Shown here: piece after piece, positions 17,557 through 26,409 of the stretch | Numbering within the stretch: the first letter of the stretch is position 1 | How the letters are laid out: every line of letters begins with the position of its first letter | Assembly (NCBI RefSeq): GCF_002797435.1 | Contig: NZ_PGEN01000001.1 | Span: 2,974,501 to 3,038,500, forward strand | Length of the DNA stretch: 64,000 nucleotides | Reading direction: 5' to 3' | Origin: Sphingomonas koreensis | Lineage (GTDB): Bacteria > Pseudomonadota > Alphaproteobacteria > Sphingomonadales > Sphingomonadaceae | The notes under the pieces: generated by a model | Databases searched by the model: none | Told to the model about the DNA's origin: nothing | What the model saw: the letters and a program-made list of their open reading frames with translations, nothing else | Program-made: the position numbers and the translations under genes

Positions 17557-18185
17557 CCGACGACATCACCGCAAGGCTCGGGCGGATCGAGGCGATCGAA
17601 GCGATTCGGCAACTGGCGTTCGGCTATGCACTGTGCGTCGATGCGCGCGATCTCGATGCGCTGGTCTCGCTCTATGTCGATGACGTTCGGGTGGGCGAGG
17701 GCAAGCAGGGACGACCGGCACTGCGCGAAACCTTCGACGCGGCATTGCGCCAGTTCACGACCAGCGCACACCATGTGACCAATCACCTGATCGAACTGCT
17801 CGGCCCCGACGACGCCATCGGGCTGGTGAGTTGCCGGATCGAGCATGAAGTCGGCCCCGATTGGGTGACGGCAAGCCTGCTCTATCATGACCGCTATGCG
17901 CGGCGGAACGGCATATGGTTGTTTCGCGGGCGGGTGCAGGCCCGGCTCTATGCGACGGCGCAGGACGATCCGCCGGTGGGGCCGGCCAAGATGCGTTGGC
18001 CGGGCGCGCCGGTTGCGGAAACCGGCTTCTACGACCCCTTGCCGTCCTGGGCCGAATATTGGGATGGTGGGACGCGAACGGCATGGAACGGAGAGGGAGC
18101 GGATCTGCTCGTTTCCCGCCTGCGGCGCGGCACCCGCCTGCCGCCGCCGCCGCGCTACATCTTCCGGGATCAGACGGAGGAATAG
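17553..18185 (+). CDS. SnoaL-like nuclear transport factor 2 family protein
   Basis: 210 residues, start ATG 17553 overlapping the ene-reductase stop. N-terminal SnoaL_4-type region: LGRIEAIEAIRQLAFGYALCVDARDLDALVSLYVDDV, then HHVTNHLIELL and WLFRGRVQARLYA. The C-terminal 50 residues (WAEYWDGG, RLPPPPRYIF) extend beyond the core fold. Function unknown; such proteins accompany dehydrogenases and hydratases in steroid-type gene clusters. Its 3' end overlaps the convergent SDR gene by 16 bases. Confidence 0.82.
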   Translation: MTDDITARLGRIEAIEAIRQLAFGYALCVDARDLDALVSLYVDDVRVGEGKQGRPALRETFDAALRQFTTSAHHVTNHLIELLGPDDAIGLVSCRIEHEVGPDWVTASLLYHDRYARRNGIWLFRGRVQARLYATAQDDPPVGPAKMRWPGAPVAETGFYDPLPSWAEYWDGGTRTAWNGEGADLLVSRLRRGTRLPPPPRYIFRDQTEE

Positions 18186-18892
18186 CCCCCATCCACCGGC
18201 AATACGACACCGGTGATGAAGCTCGCTTTGTCCGAACAGAGGAATGCCACCGCATCGGCAATATGGCGTGGCTCGCCCCAGCGGCGCATCGGCGTGCGGC
18301 CGATGACGCGCTCGCGCAGCGCAGGGTCGATCTGACGGTCGGTCAGCGGCGTGACGATCCAGCCCGGTGCGACGGCGTTCACGCGAATGCGCTGTTCGGC
18401 CCAGGCGATCGCAAGGCTCTTGGTCAGCAATGCAACGCCGCCCTTGCTCGCCGCATAGCCTGGCGCAGTACCGCTGCCGAAGAGGCTCATCATCGATGCG
18501 ATGTTGACGATCGCGCCGCCGCGTACGGCCAGGGCCGGGCGAAACGCGCGGCAGCAGCGCATCGTACCGGTGAGGTTGACGTCCAGCACATGCTGAAATG
18601 CCTCCTCCTCGAACGCCGCGTGGCCGCGTGCGGTCGTGCCCGCGCAATTGACGAGGAAGTCGATTCCACCGGTGTCTTCGGCAAAGGCGCGCACCGCGGC
18701 GTCATCGCTGACGTCCAGCGGCTTCATGGCGATTCCGGCAAAGCCCGCTTCGCCGGCCCGGGCATCGACCTCGGCCTGATCATATCCGGTGGCGACGACC
18801 TCCGCGCCCGCGGCGTGCAGCGCCTGCGAGATCGCACCCCCGATACCGCCGATACCGCCAGTCACCACCGCGCGTTTGCCCGTGAAGTCCAT
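18170..18892 (-). CDS. SDR family oxidoreductase (classical)
   Basis: 240 residues from ATG 18892 with AAAGGAGACGGCGAA ahead. TGGIGGIGGAI coenzyme loop, NCAGT, Ser in IASMMS and catalytic YAASK are intact, and the C-terminus has TGVVLPVDGGYSS. An NAD(P)-dependent alcohol dehydrogenase or 3-oxoacyl reductase for a pathway intermediate. It is a single-gene minus-strand unit divergent from the cupin at 19075. Confidence 0.9.
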   Translation of the reverse strand: MDFTGKRAVVTGGIGGIGGAISQALHAAGAEVVATGYDQAEVDARAGEAGFAGIAMKPLDVSDDAAVRAFAEDTGGIDFLVNCAGTTARGHAAFEEEAFQHVLDVNLTGTMRCCRAFRPALAVRGGAIVNIASMMSLFGSGTAPGYAASKGGVALLTKSLAIAWAEQRIRVNAVAPGWIVTPLTDRQIDPALRERVIGRTPMRRWGEPRHIADAVAFLCSDKASFITGVVLPVDGGYSSV

Positions 18893-19074
18893 TTCGCCGT
18901 CTCCTTTCCTCTGGTGGATAGTCAGAGACGGGGTGCCATGACAGGGCAAGGCCAGCACATGGGTGATGACTGGCCGTCGGCCGTCCCAGCCATTGACCCT
19001 GCGCTACCCCAGGCCGATGAAAGCGTGGACAGGGGCCGCCCTCGCGTGTTCCAATTTTGAAGCGGAGCTGCACT

Positions 19075-19575
19075 ATGGCGTCGATCGCCAAGGATTTCCG
19101 GCCGGAAGGAATGGCCGCCAATTTTCTGCCCAAGGACCTGGTGGTCAAGATTCCGGAGGATCTGAGCAAATGGGTCCGGCGCCCGGCCGGGCATTATTAT
19201 TGCCCGATCATGTTCGACACCTCCGCCGGCATTACCGTCAACGTGCTTCACTATCCCAATCCCGGCGTGATCGGACGGCACGTACATGACGGTCCGGTCT
19301 TCTCCTACACGATGGAGGGAAGCTGGTATTATCCCGAGCACGACTGGGTAGCGGAGAAGGGGTCGTTCGTCTGGGAACCGCCGGGCGAGCATCACACGCT
19401 GACCGTCAAGGAATCGATGACGGCGCTCTATGTCATGCATGGCGGCCTGACCTTGCTCGACGAGAATGAGAAGCCGATCGGCTTCGACAATTGTCTTACC
19501 CTGCTAGGTTTCTGTGCCGAATGGTATCGCGAGCAGGGTTATGACGACGACTATATCAAGCAATTCATTCGCTGA
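19075..19575 (+). CDS. cupin-domain dioxygenase-like protein
   Basis: 166 residues from ATG 19075. Resembles 2,4'-dihydroxyacetophenone dioxygenase-type cupins: NPGVIGRHVHDGPVFSYTMEGSWYYPEHDW carries the metal-binding His pair and Glu, and EPPGEHHTL the last His. Members cleave a C-C bond next to a carbonyl using iron and oxygen; many annotated ones are untested. Followed after 12 bases by the racemase-like gene in the same direction. Confidence 0.83.
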   Translation: MASIAKDFRPEGMAANFLPKDLVVKIPEDLSKWVRRPAGHYYCPIMFDTSAGITVNVLHYPNPGVIGRHVHDGPVFSYTMEGSWYYPEHDWVAEKGSFVWEPPGEHHTLTVKESMTALYVMHGGLTLLDENEKPIGFDNCLTLLGFCAEWYREQGYDDDYIKQFIR

Positions 19576-19587
19576 GCTGCGGCGCGA

Positions 19588-20649
19588 ATGACCACTCGCC
19601 CGCTGGATGGCATCCGGGTCGTCGAATTCGAAGGTCTGGGACCCGGACCTACTTGCGGGATGATATTGGCCGATTTCGGGGCCGAGGTCGTTCGCATCTC
19701 ACGGCCGGATTACGCGCAATGGGCTGACCCGGTCACCTCGCGCGGCAAGGGGCTGCTTGCCGTTGACCTCAAGGATCCCGCGGGGATGACGCAGGTTCGC
19801 GAGGCGATCGAGTTGGCCGACGTGCTGATCGATCCGTTCCGGCCGGGCGTCATGGAGCGGCTGGGTCTTGGCCCGGATGATCTGCTGCAAAGCCGCGCTC
19901 GCCTCATCTACGCGCGATTGACGGGCTGGGGGCAAACGGGGCCGCTTTCGCAGCGTGCCGGCCATGATATCAATTATCTGGCGCTGTCGGGTGCGTTGGA
20001 CGGGATCGGCCGTCCGGGCGAAGTGCCGACACCGCCGCTCAACCTGATCGGCGATATGGGCGGCGGCGCGGCGGTGGCTGCCTTTGGCATCTGCGCCGCA
20101 TTGTTCGAGCGAGAGCGCTCCGGGCTGGGGCAAGTGATCGACGCGGCGATCCTCGATGGCACGAGCATGCTGATGGCAATGTTCCACGGCATGCAAATCC
20201 CGCTGACGCGCCAGGACTCGCCGCTTGGCGGGACACAGCCTTGGTATGACTGCTATGCCTGCGCCGACGGGCGACACATCGCAATTGGCGCGCTGGAGCC
20301 GCAATTCTGGGACAATCTGGCCGAAGCGATCGAGCTGCCGCAGCAATTGCGCGATCGCCAGCGCGTTCCCGCAGACGTGATCCGGGGAGCACTGACGGCG
20401 ATCTTTGCGACGCGAACGCGTGACGATTGGGACAATCGATTGTCGCAGCTCGATGCGTGTGCGACGCCGGTCCTGTCTGTCGACGAAGCCATGGCGCATG
20501 CCCAGGCGCTGGATCGTAACCGGTATTGCGAACGTGGTGGGATCGCCCAGCCTTCGCCCGCGCCGCGTCTGTCGCGAACCCCGGCGGCGCCATCGGCCGA
20601 GCGGGACGGGTGGGCAACGGTTGAGCGCTGGCGTACCGCGGGGAACTAG
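19588..20649 (+). CDS. alpha-methylacyl-CoA racemase-like CaiB/BaiF protein
   Basis: 353 residues. Family III CoA-transferase fold, but the residues that define alpha-methylacyl-CoA racemase are present: the His of [11 protein letters not shown], the Asp of [10 protein letters not shown] and the Glu of GALEPQFW. This enzyme epimerises 2-methyl-branched acyl-CoAs such as steroid or isoprenoid side chains so that beta-oxidation can proceed. Its presence agrees with a branched, terpenoid- or steroid-like substrate for the cluster. Confidence 0.87.
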   Translation: MTTRPLDGIRVVEFEGLGPGPTCGMILADFGAEVVRISRPDYAQWADPVTSRGKGLLAVDLKDPAGMTQVREAIELADVLIDPFRPGVMERLGLGPDDLLQSRARLIYARLTGWGQTGPLSQRAGHDINYLALSGALDGIGRPGEVPTPPLNLIGDMGGGAAVAAFGICAALFERERSGLGQVIDAAILDGTSMLMAMFHGMQIPLTRQDSPLGGTQPWYDCYACADGRHIAIGALEPQFWDNLAEAIELPQQLRDRQRVPADVIRGALTAIFATRTRDDWDNRLSQLDACATPVLSVDEAMAHAQALDRNRYCERGGIAQPSPAPRLSRTPAAPSAERDGWATVERWRTAGN

Positions 20650-20673
20650 TCCCGCCGTACGCCGACGCGCCGC

Positions 20674-21603
20674 TCAGAGCTTTTCGGTCAGCTCCGGCAC
20701 GATCTTGAACAGATCGCCGACCAGGCCGAGATCCGCGACCTGGAAGATCGGCGCATCCTCATCCTTGTTGATGGCGATGATGGTCTTCGAATCCTTCATG
20801 CCCGCAAGGTGCTGGATCGCGCCCGAGATTCCGATCGCGACATAGACTTCCGGCGCGACGATCTTGCCGGTCTGGCCGACCTGATAGTCGTTGGGGGCAT
20901 AGCCCGCATCGACCGCCGCGCGGCTCGCACCGACCGCGGCGCCGAGCTTGTCGGCGAGCGGGTCGATCAGCCCGTGGAACTGCTCCGACGAGCCGAGTGC
21001 ACGGCCGCCCGAGACGATCACCTTGGCGCTGGTCAGCTCCGGACGCTCCGACTTGGCGATTTCGGCGCCGACGAAGCTCGAAAGACCCGAATCACCCTTG
21101 CCCGACACGGCTTCGACCGAGGCACTTCCGCCTTCCGTCGCCGCCTTCTCGAATGCGGTGCCGCGCACGGTGAGGACCTTCTTGGCGTCCGCCGACTTGA
21201 CCGTGGCAATCGCGTTGCCGGCATAGATCGGGCGCGTGAAGGTGTCGGCGCTTTCGACCGACAGCACTTCGCTGATCTGCATCACGTCGAGCAACGCGGC
21301 GACGCGCGGCGCGATGTTCTTGCCGGTGGTGGTGGCGGGTGCAACGAAGGCGTCGTAGCCGGCCATCAGCTCGGCGACGAGCGGCGCGACATTCTCGGCC
21401 AGCCCATGGCCATAGGCCGCGTCATCGGCCAGCAGCACCTTCGACACGCCGACGATCTTCGCCGCAGCGTCGGCCGCGCCCTGCGCGCCCTGTCCCGCGA
21501 CCAGCGCGACGACATCGCCCAGCTTGGTGCCGGCGGTGACGGCGGCGAGCGTCGCGTCCTTGACGCTGTTGTTGTCGTGTTCGACCCAGACCAGCACGCT
21601 CAT
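20674..21603 (-). CDS. etfA: electron transfer flavoprotein alpha subunit
   Basis: 309 residues. N-terminal ETF domain ([22 protein letters not shown]) and the C-terminal FAD domain with [37 protein letters not shown] and [30 protein letters not shown]. Accepts electrons from acyl-CoA dehydrogenases and passes them to ETF-quinone oxidoreductase. Its ATG overlaps the etfB stop (ATGA), so the pair is translationally coupled. Confidence 0.97.
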   Translation of the reverse strand: MSVLVWVEHDNNSVKDATLAAVTAGTKLGDVVALVAGQGAQGAADAAAKIVGVSKVLLADDAAYGHGLAENVAPLVAELMAGYDAFVAPATTTGKNIAPRVAALLDVMQISEVLSVESADTFTRPIYAGNAIATVKSADAKKVLTVRGTAFEKAATEGGSASVEAVSGKGDSGLSSFVGAEIAKSERPELTSAKVIVSGGRALGSSEQFHGLIDPLADKLGAAVGASRAAVDAGYAPNDYQVGQTGKIVAPEVYVAIGISGAIQHLAGMKDSKTIIAINKDEDAPIFQVADLGLVGDLFKIVPELTEKL

Positions 21604-22349
21604 TTCGCAACTCCCAGCGCCTTGAGCTTGCCGACAAGCTCATCCACATCCGCAACCTTGACGCCGGCCTGGCGCTTGGCCGGCTCGGTGACGCTGACGA
21701 CGGTGAGGCGCGGGGCCACATCGACGCCATAGTCGGCGGGAGTCTTCTGATCGAGCGGCTTGCTCTTGGCCTTCATGATGTTGGGCAGCGAGGCGTAGCG
21801 CGGCTCGTTCAGGCGAAGATCGGTCGTGACGATCGCCGGGAGCTTGAGCTTCACCGTCTCGAGGCCGCCATCGACTTCGCGAGTCACGTCGACCTGCTCG
21901 CCGGCAATTTCGACCTTGTTCGCGAACGTGCCCTGGCCCCAGCCAAGCAGCGCGCCCAGCATCTGGCCGGTCTGGTTGTTGTCGTCGTCGATCGCCTGCT
22001 TGCCCAGGATGATCAGGCCGGGCGCTTCCGCCTCGGCGACCTTCGCCAGCAGCTTGGCGACGCCCAGCGGCTCGACCTTGTCTTCGGCGACGATCAGGAT
22101 GGCGCGGTCGGCGCCCATCGCCAGCGCGGTACGCAGCGTTTCCTGCGCCTTCTGCTCGCCGATCGAGACCACGACGATCTCGGTCGCCGCGCCCTTTTCC
22201 TTGAGGCGGATCGCCTCTTCGACGGCGATCTCGTCGAACGGGTTCATGCTCATCTTGACGTTGGCGAGGTCGACCCCCGTTCCGTCGGCCTTCACCCGCG
22301 GCTTCACATTATAGTCAAGCACACGCTTGACCGGCACCAATATCTTCAT
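21600..22349 (-). CDS. etfB: electron transfer flavoprotein beta subunit
   Basis: 249 residues from ATG 22349. [19 protein letters not shown] opening, [18 protein letters not shown] and the AMP-binding/recognition segment [31 protein letters not shown] identify EtfB. First gene of the etfBA operon, divergent from the PaaG-like gene. Needed to re-oxidise acyl-CoA dehydrogenases of beta-oxidation. Confidence 0.97.
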   Translation of the reverse strand: MKILVPVKRVLDYNVKPRVKADGTGVDLANVKMSMNPFDEIAVEEAIRLKEKGAATEIVVVSIGEQKAQETLRTALAMGADRAILIVAEDKVEPLGVAKLLAKVAEAEAPGLIILGKQAIDDDNNQTGQMLGALLGWGQGTFANKVEIAGEQVDVTREVDGGLETVKLKLPAIVTTDLRLNEPRYASLPNIMKAKSKPLDQKTPADYGVDVAPRLTVVSVTEPAKRQAGVKVADVDELVGKLKALGVAK

Positions 22350-22519
22350 TCCGTTTCTCCGACCGCCTCGAGGCCTTGGATTGCATCGCGCGCCATGCGG
22401 AAATGGCGGCTCCCCCGTCAATGCGAACGCCGGTTTGATCAGGAGGGTGATGGCGAGGGGGCGAAGCTTGCCGGGGGCAGCCCGGGCCTTCTAGCAGCAG
22501 TCGCGCCAAAGGAGTTTCC

Positions 22520-23305
22520 ATGACTGAATCGCCGTCCGTTATCTGGCAGATTGACGAAGGCGTGGCGATCGTGCGGCTGAACCGCCCCGAACGGCTCAAT
22601 GCCCTGACGCTCGAGATGCTCGATCGCCTTCGCTACACGCTTGACCAAGTCGTGGCCGCGGGCGCGCGCGCGATCCTGGTGACCGGCGAGGGCCGTGCCT
22701 TCTGCTCGGGGGCCGATCTCGCGTCGAGCGAGGACGGGCTGACCGAGCGCGACTTGGGCGATGCGGTGCGGGCTCACTATAATCCGTTGACCCAGACCTT
22801 TGCCGCGCTGCAGGTGCCAGTCGTGACCGCGGTGAATGGCGCAGCGGCCGGGGCGGGCGTTTCGATCGCGCTTTCGGGCGATATCGTGGTCGCAGCGCGT
22901 TCTTCCTATCTGCTGCTCGCCTTCGCCAATATCGGACTGGTGCCCGATGCCGGCGCAACCTGGCTGATCGGCAAGTCGGCGGGACGGCTCAAGCTCCTCG
23001 AAATGGCATTGCTCGGCGAACGGTTGAGCGCCGATGCGGCGCTCGATGCCGGGTTGGTGACACGGGTGGCAGACGACGATGCATTGCTGGAGACAGCGAT
23101 GGCGCTCGCGCGCAAGCTCGCCGCGATGCCGACGGTCGCGCTGGGACTGATCCGCACACAGGCGGCGGTCGCGCTCAGCGGCACGCTCTCCGATCTGCTC
23201 GAGGTTGAAGCCGCCCATCAGGGACGCGCCGCCGACACGAGCGATTTCCGCGAAGGGGTCGCCGCTTTCCTCGACAAGCGCAAACCCAGTTTCACGGGGC
23301 AATGA
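22520..23305 (+). CDS. crotonase, PaaG-like enoyl-CoA isomerase
   Basis: 261 residues. Oxyanion-hole segments GRAFCSGADL and NGAAAGAGVSIAL. Neither of the two Glu of classical enoyl-CoA hydratase is present (Ser in GVSIAL, Phe in LAFANIG), while the Asp of GLVPDAGATWL is conserved; that is the residue used by PaaG, the epoxyphenylacetyl-CoA isomerase. Double-bond or ring isomerisation is therefore more likely than hydration. The trailing KRKPSFTG is the usual family C-terminus. The thiolase gene follows after 34 bases in one operon. Confidence 0.87.
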   Translation: MTESPSVIWQIDEGVAIVRLNRPERLNALTLEMLDRLRYTLDQVVAAGARAILVTGEGRAFCSGADLASSEDGLTERDLGDAVRAHYNPLTQTFAALQVPVVTAVNGAAAGAGVSIALSGDIVVAARSSYLLLAFANIGLVPDAGATWLIGKSAGRLKLLEMALLGERLSADAALDAGLVTRVADDDALLETAMALARKLAAMPTVALGLIRTQAAVALSGTLSDLLEVEAAHQGRAADTSDFREGVAAFLDKRKPSFTGQ

Positions 23306-23339
23306 TCCCCCAATCCCCGGCTACTCAAGGAAATCCATC

Positions 23340-24521
23340 ATGTCTGACGTTCTCATCCTCTCCGGCGTCCGTACCGCGATCGGCGACTTTGGCGGCGCCC
23401 TGAAGAACGTGCCCGCGGCGGATCTGGGCGCACTGGTGATCGGCGAGGCGATTGCGCGTGCGGGTATCGCAGCCGATGCGGTCGGGCATGTGGTGATGGG
23501 CAATGTGATCCCTTCTACGCCCAGCGACGCCTATCTGGCGCGCGTCGCGGCGGTGCGCGCGGGCGTGCCGGTGGCGGTGCCCGCACTGACCGTGAACCGG
23601 CTGTGCGGATCGGGGCTGCAGGCGATCATCTCCGCGGCACAGGGCATTGCCCTTGGTGAATGCGGCGTGGCGGTCGCGGGCGGCGCCGAGAATATGAGCC
23701 AGGCGCCGCATTATGTGGCCAGCGCGCGGTTCGGGCAGAAGATGGGCGACATCCAGATGCTCGACGCGCTCACCCGTACGCTGAGCGATCCGTTCGACCA
23801 GGTTCATATGGGGGTGACTGCGGAGAATGTCGCGGCGCAATGCGGCATCGATCGGGCGGCGCAGGACGAAGCCGCAGTCGAGAGCCATCGCCGCGGCGCG
23901 CGTGCGATCGCCGAGGGACGTTTCCGCGATCAGATCGTACCGGTCGAGATCAAGAGCCGCGGCGGCACCGTGATGTTCGATACCGACGAGCATGTCCGGG
24001 CCGAGGTGACGCTGGAGGATATGGCGAGGCTGCGCCCTGCCTTCCAGCGCGACGGAACGGTGACCGCGGGCAACGCTTCGGGAATCAACGATGGTGCTGC
24101 GGCGGTGGTGCTGGGCTCGCCCGAGGAAGCGCAGCGGCTTGGGGCCAAGCCGCTCGCACGGATCCTGGGCTGGGGCCATGCCGGGGTGGAGCCCCGGGTG
24201 ATGGGGCTTGGGCCGGTCGAGGCGGTGCCGATCGCACTGCGGCGCGCGGGCGTGACGCTCGACCGGATCGATGTGATCGAATCCAACGAAGCGTTCGCGG
24301 CGCAGGCGTGCGCGGTATCGGCGCAGCTCGGGTTCGATCCCGAAAAGACGAACGTCAACGGATCCGGCATCTCGCTTGGCCACCCGGTCGGCGCAACCGG
24401 GGCGATCAATACCGTCAAGCTCCTCTATGAACTCCAGCGATCGGGCGGCCGCCTCGGCCTGGTTACGATGTGCATCGGCGGAGGGCAGGGCATCGCGCTG
24501 GTGATCGAGCGACTGGACTGA
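23340..24521 (+). CDS. acetyl-CoA C-acetyltransferase (thiolase)
   Basis: 393 residues from ATG 23340 (CAAGGAAATCC ahead). Classical thiolase: nucleophile in NRLCGSGLQA, GAENMSQAPHYV, NGSGISLGHPVGATG His, and CIGGGQGIALVIE with the second Cys. Catalyses the last, thiolytic step of beta-oxidation or acetoacetyl-CoA interconversion. It is the last gene before the mobile element; the gene-free element border begins directly behind it. Confidence 0.95.
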   Translation: MSDVLILSGVRTAIGDFGGALKNVPAADLGALVIGEAIARAGIAADAVGHVVMGNVIPSTPSDAYLARVAAVRAGVPVAVPALTVNRLCGSGLQAIISAAQGIALGECGVAVAGGAENMSQAPHYVASARFGQKMGDIQMLDALTRTLSDPFDQVHMGVTAENVAAQCGIDRAAQDEAAVESHRRGARAIAEGRFRDQIVPVEIKSRGGTVMFDTDEHVRAEVTLEDMARLRPAFQRDGTVTAGNASGINDGAAAVVLGSPEEAQRLGAKPLARILGWGHAGVEPRVMGLGPVEAVPIALRRAGVTLDRIDVIESNEAFAAQACAVSAQLGFDPEKTNVNGSGISLGHPVGATGAINTVKLLYELQRSGGRLGLVTMCIGGGQGIALVIERLD

Positions 24522-24599
24522 ATTTCGACCGGTCCAGTCCGCTCGCTTGCAGCTCCCCCAGGCCGGCGCATCATCAGCGCCCCTCTAATGCCTTGCGCC

Positions 24600-24617
24600 C
24601 CGCCCGTGACCGGGCGG
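24600..24617. terminator. GC-rich hairpin downstream of thiolase
   Basis: Perfect 7-bp stem CCGCCCG/CGGGCGG with a four-base loop, about 80 bases after the thiolase stop. No T-tract follows, so it is only a possible transcription stop or a feature of the element border. Confidence 0.3.
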
Positions 24618-24804
24618 CCGCGTGCTATGGCTCGGCTGCGCCTTGCCACCGAGCCCCGGCGGGTCTCGGCCATGCGGTGACGCCCGCTGGCGCCAACGCC
24701 CTGCGGGCCAGCGGGCGCCGCTTGCGCGGCGGCGTTGTGGGCGGCCCGCCGGCAGCGGGGATGGGCGACCGCTCGCAGCAAAGGCCGGTTCGGGCCGCCG
24801 GCAA

Positions 24805-24821
24805 GCCGGGCCTTGCCCGGC
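24805..24821. repeat. intergenic hairpin with GGCAAGCCGGGC core, copy 1
   Basis: GCCGGGC-CTT-GCCCGGC, a perfect 7-bp stem, directly after CCGGCAAG. Similar CCGGCAAGCC(C)GG words sit in hairpins at 26365-26392 and 29057-29089, all between genes of the same mobile element. Confidence 0.45.
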
Positions 24822-24944
24822 TGCTCCACTTCGTTCCGCCCCCTCGGGTGCCGGCGCCCCTTGGGGAACCGGCCTCCTTGCTCGCTCGCCGCCCACCCCC
24901 GCTGCCGGGGGCCATGCTGGTTTTGGGGCGGCGAGGAGGAGACG

Positions 24945-25892
24945 ATGCCCCGCCACCGCCCCGCAGGAGATGGGCCGCGCGCCAGCCTCTATGATGAGGT
25001 CACCCAGCGCATCGTCGCCGAACTCGAACAGGGCTGCTTTCCATGGGTTCAGCCATGGGACAGCGCCGCCGCCGCGCCTTCGCTGCCGCGCAATGCGCTG
25101 ACCGCGCGCTGCTATTCGGGCGTCAATATCCTCACCCTCTGGGCGTCGGGCGTCGCGGGCGGTTTTTCCTCGCAAAGCTGGCTGACCTTCCGTCAGGCCC
25201 AGCAGGCCGGAGGCTGTGTGCGCAAGGGCGAGCGCGGGACGGGCGTTGTCTTCGCCGACCGCTTCATTCCCGAAGCCGAGCTGGAACGCGCCACCCGCGA
25301 CGGCGAGGCCGCCAAGGCCGTGCCGTTCCTCAAGCGCTTTACCGTCTTCAACGTCGCGCAATGCGACGGGCTGCGCCCCGGTCTCGCCGACGATCCTGCG
25401 CCGCTGCCGCGCTGCGGGATCGCCCCGGTTGCAGAAGCCGTGATCGACGCGTCGGGCGCCGATTTCCGGGTCGGCGGCGCGCACGCCTTCTATGCGCCGG
25501 GCGAGGACTATGTGCAGGTGCCGCCGCACAGTGCCTTCGGCGATCCGATCAACTGGTATCGCACCGCGCTCCACGAACTCACCCACTGGACCGGGCACGG
25601 CTCACGCCTCGCGCGCGATCTTTCAGGGCCGTTCGCATCGGCGGCCTATGCACGCGAGGAACTCGTCGCCGAAATGGGCGCGGCCTTTCTCTGCGCCCAT
25701 ATCGGCATCCATCCGAGCGTGCGCCATGCCGACTATATCGGTGCGTGGCTCGCCGTGCTGCGCGCCGACAATCGCGCCATCTTCCGCGCCGCCGCCGCAG
25801 CCTCGCGCGCCGCCGACTATCTGCTCGCACTGCACGGCGAGGCCAAGGCGGCAGCGCTCGAAGCGGCGCAAGCGGACAGGATCGCGGCATGA
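24945..25892 (+). CDS. ardC: ArdC-type antirestriction protein (ssDNA-binding and zincin domains)
   Basis: 315 residues from ATG 24945, preceded by GAGGAGGAGACG. N-terminal ArdC/DUF1738 domain (LYDEVTQRIVAELEQGCFPWVQPWD, GVNILTLW, WLTFRQAQQAGGCVRKGERGT) and a C-terminal zincin metallopeptidase-like domain with HELTH at residues 210-214. ArdC proteins protect incoming single-stranded DNA from host restriction during conjugation. First gene of the element, coupled by ATGA to the DUF2958 gene. Confidence 0.92.
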   Translation: MPRHRPAGDGPRASLYDEVTQRIVAELEQGCFPWVQPWDSAAAAPSLPRNALTARCYSGVNILTLWASGVAGGFSSQSWLTFRQAQQAGGCVRKGERGTGVVFADRFIPEAELERATRDGEAAKAVPFLKRFTVFNVAQCDGLRPGLADDPAPLPRCGIAPVAEAVIDASGADFRVGGAHAFYAPGEDYVQVPPHSAFGDPINWYRTALHELTHWTGHGSRLARDLSGPFASAAYAREELVAEMGAAFLCAHIGIHPSVRHADYIGAWLAVLRADNRAIFRAAAAASRAADYLLALHGEAKAAALEAAQADRIAA

Positions 25893-26335
25893 TCGCGCTC
25901 CCGCCCGACCTGCGCGCCGCGCTGCTGGCCAATGCCCGCGCCACCGCCGCCAACCCCCATCTCGACCCAATGCCGCTGGTCAAGTTCTTCAATCCCATGG
26001 GCGCGGCGACATGGCTCGCAAGTGAACTCGATGCGGACGGCGACACGCTGTTCGGGTTGGCCGATCTCGGCTTTGGCTGCCCCGAACTCGGCAGCTTCAG
26101 CCTCGCCGAGATCGCCAGCGTGAAGCTCCCCTATGGCCTTACCATTGAGCGCGATCTCAGCTTTACGACCCGGTTCGGCCTCTCGGTCTGGGCCGACTGG
26201 TCGCGCCGCGCCGGATCGATCCTCTGGGCGGAGACCCTGCTCCGCCGCGTCGAAATGAGCGTGCCGCCCGGCACCGACCCGCTTCCGCCCCATGCCAACG
26301 ATCCGGCTCCGCCGGAGCGCAGCAAGGGCGGCTGA
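25889..26335 (+). CDS. DUF2958 domain protein
   Basis: 148 residues, ATG 25889 overlapping the ardC stop. PLVKFFNPMGAATWLASELDADGDTLFGLADLGFGCPELGSFSLAEI is the hallmark of DUF2958, a small protein of unknown biochemical role almost always found next to ArdC in conjugative plasmids and ICEs. The C-terminal 25 residues are proline-rich and probably disordered. Confidence 0.88.
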   Translation: MIALPPDLRAALLANARATAANPHLDPMPLVKFFNPMGAATWLASELDADGDTLFGLADLGFGCPELGSFSLAEIASVKLPYGLTIERDLSFTTRFGLSVWADWSRRAGSILWAETLLRRVEMSVPPGTDPLPPHANDPAPPERSKGG

Positions 26336-26364
26336 CGCTGGCGGCCGTCCGCCGCCGAACATGA

Positions 26365-26392
26365 GCCGGTCCCCGGCAAGCCCGGGACCGGC
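26365..26392. repeat. intergenic hairpin before parB, CGGCAAGCCC loop, copy 2
   Basis: GCCGGTCCC and GGGACCGGC form a perfect 9-bp stem around CGGCAAGCCC. It ends a few bases before the parB ribosome site (AAGGAGACGACCG), so it may affect parB expression as well as being part of the repeated hairpin family. Confidence 0.5.
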
Positions 26393-26409
26393 ACCCAAGG
26401 AGACGACCG

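Larger units (their letters stand above)
24522..24944. other. non-coding left border of the conjugative element
   Basis: 423 bases with no supportable gene. It contains a 7-bp hairpin CCGCCCG-tgac-CGGGCGG (24600-24617) and a second one around 24805-24821. The switch from catabolic genes to element genes happens here. I saw no tRNA and no obvious direct repeat matching the region beyond the integrase, so the exact attachment site is not located. Confidence 0.5.
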
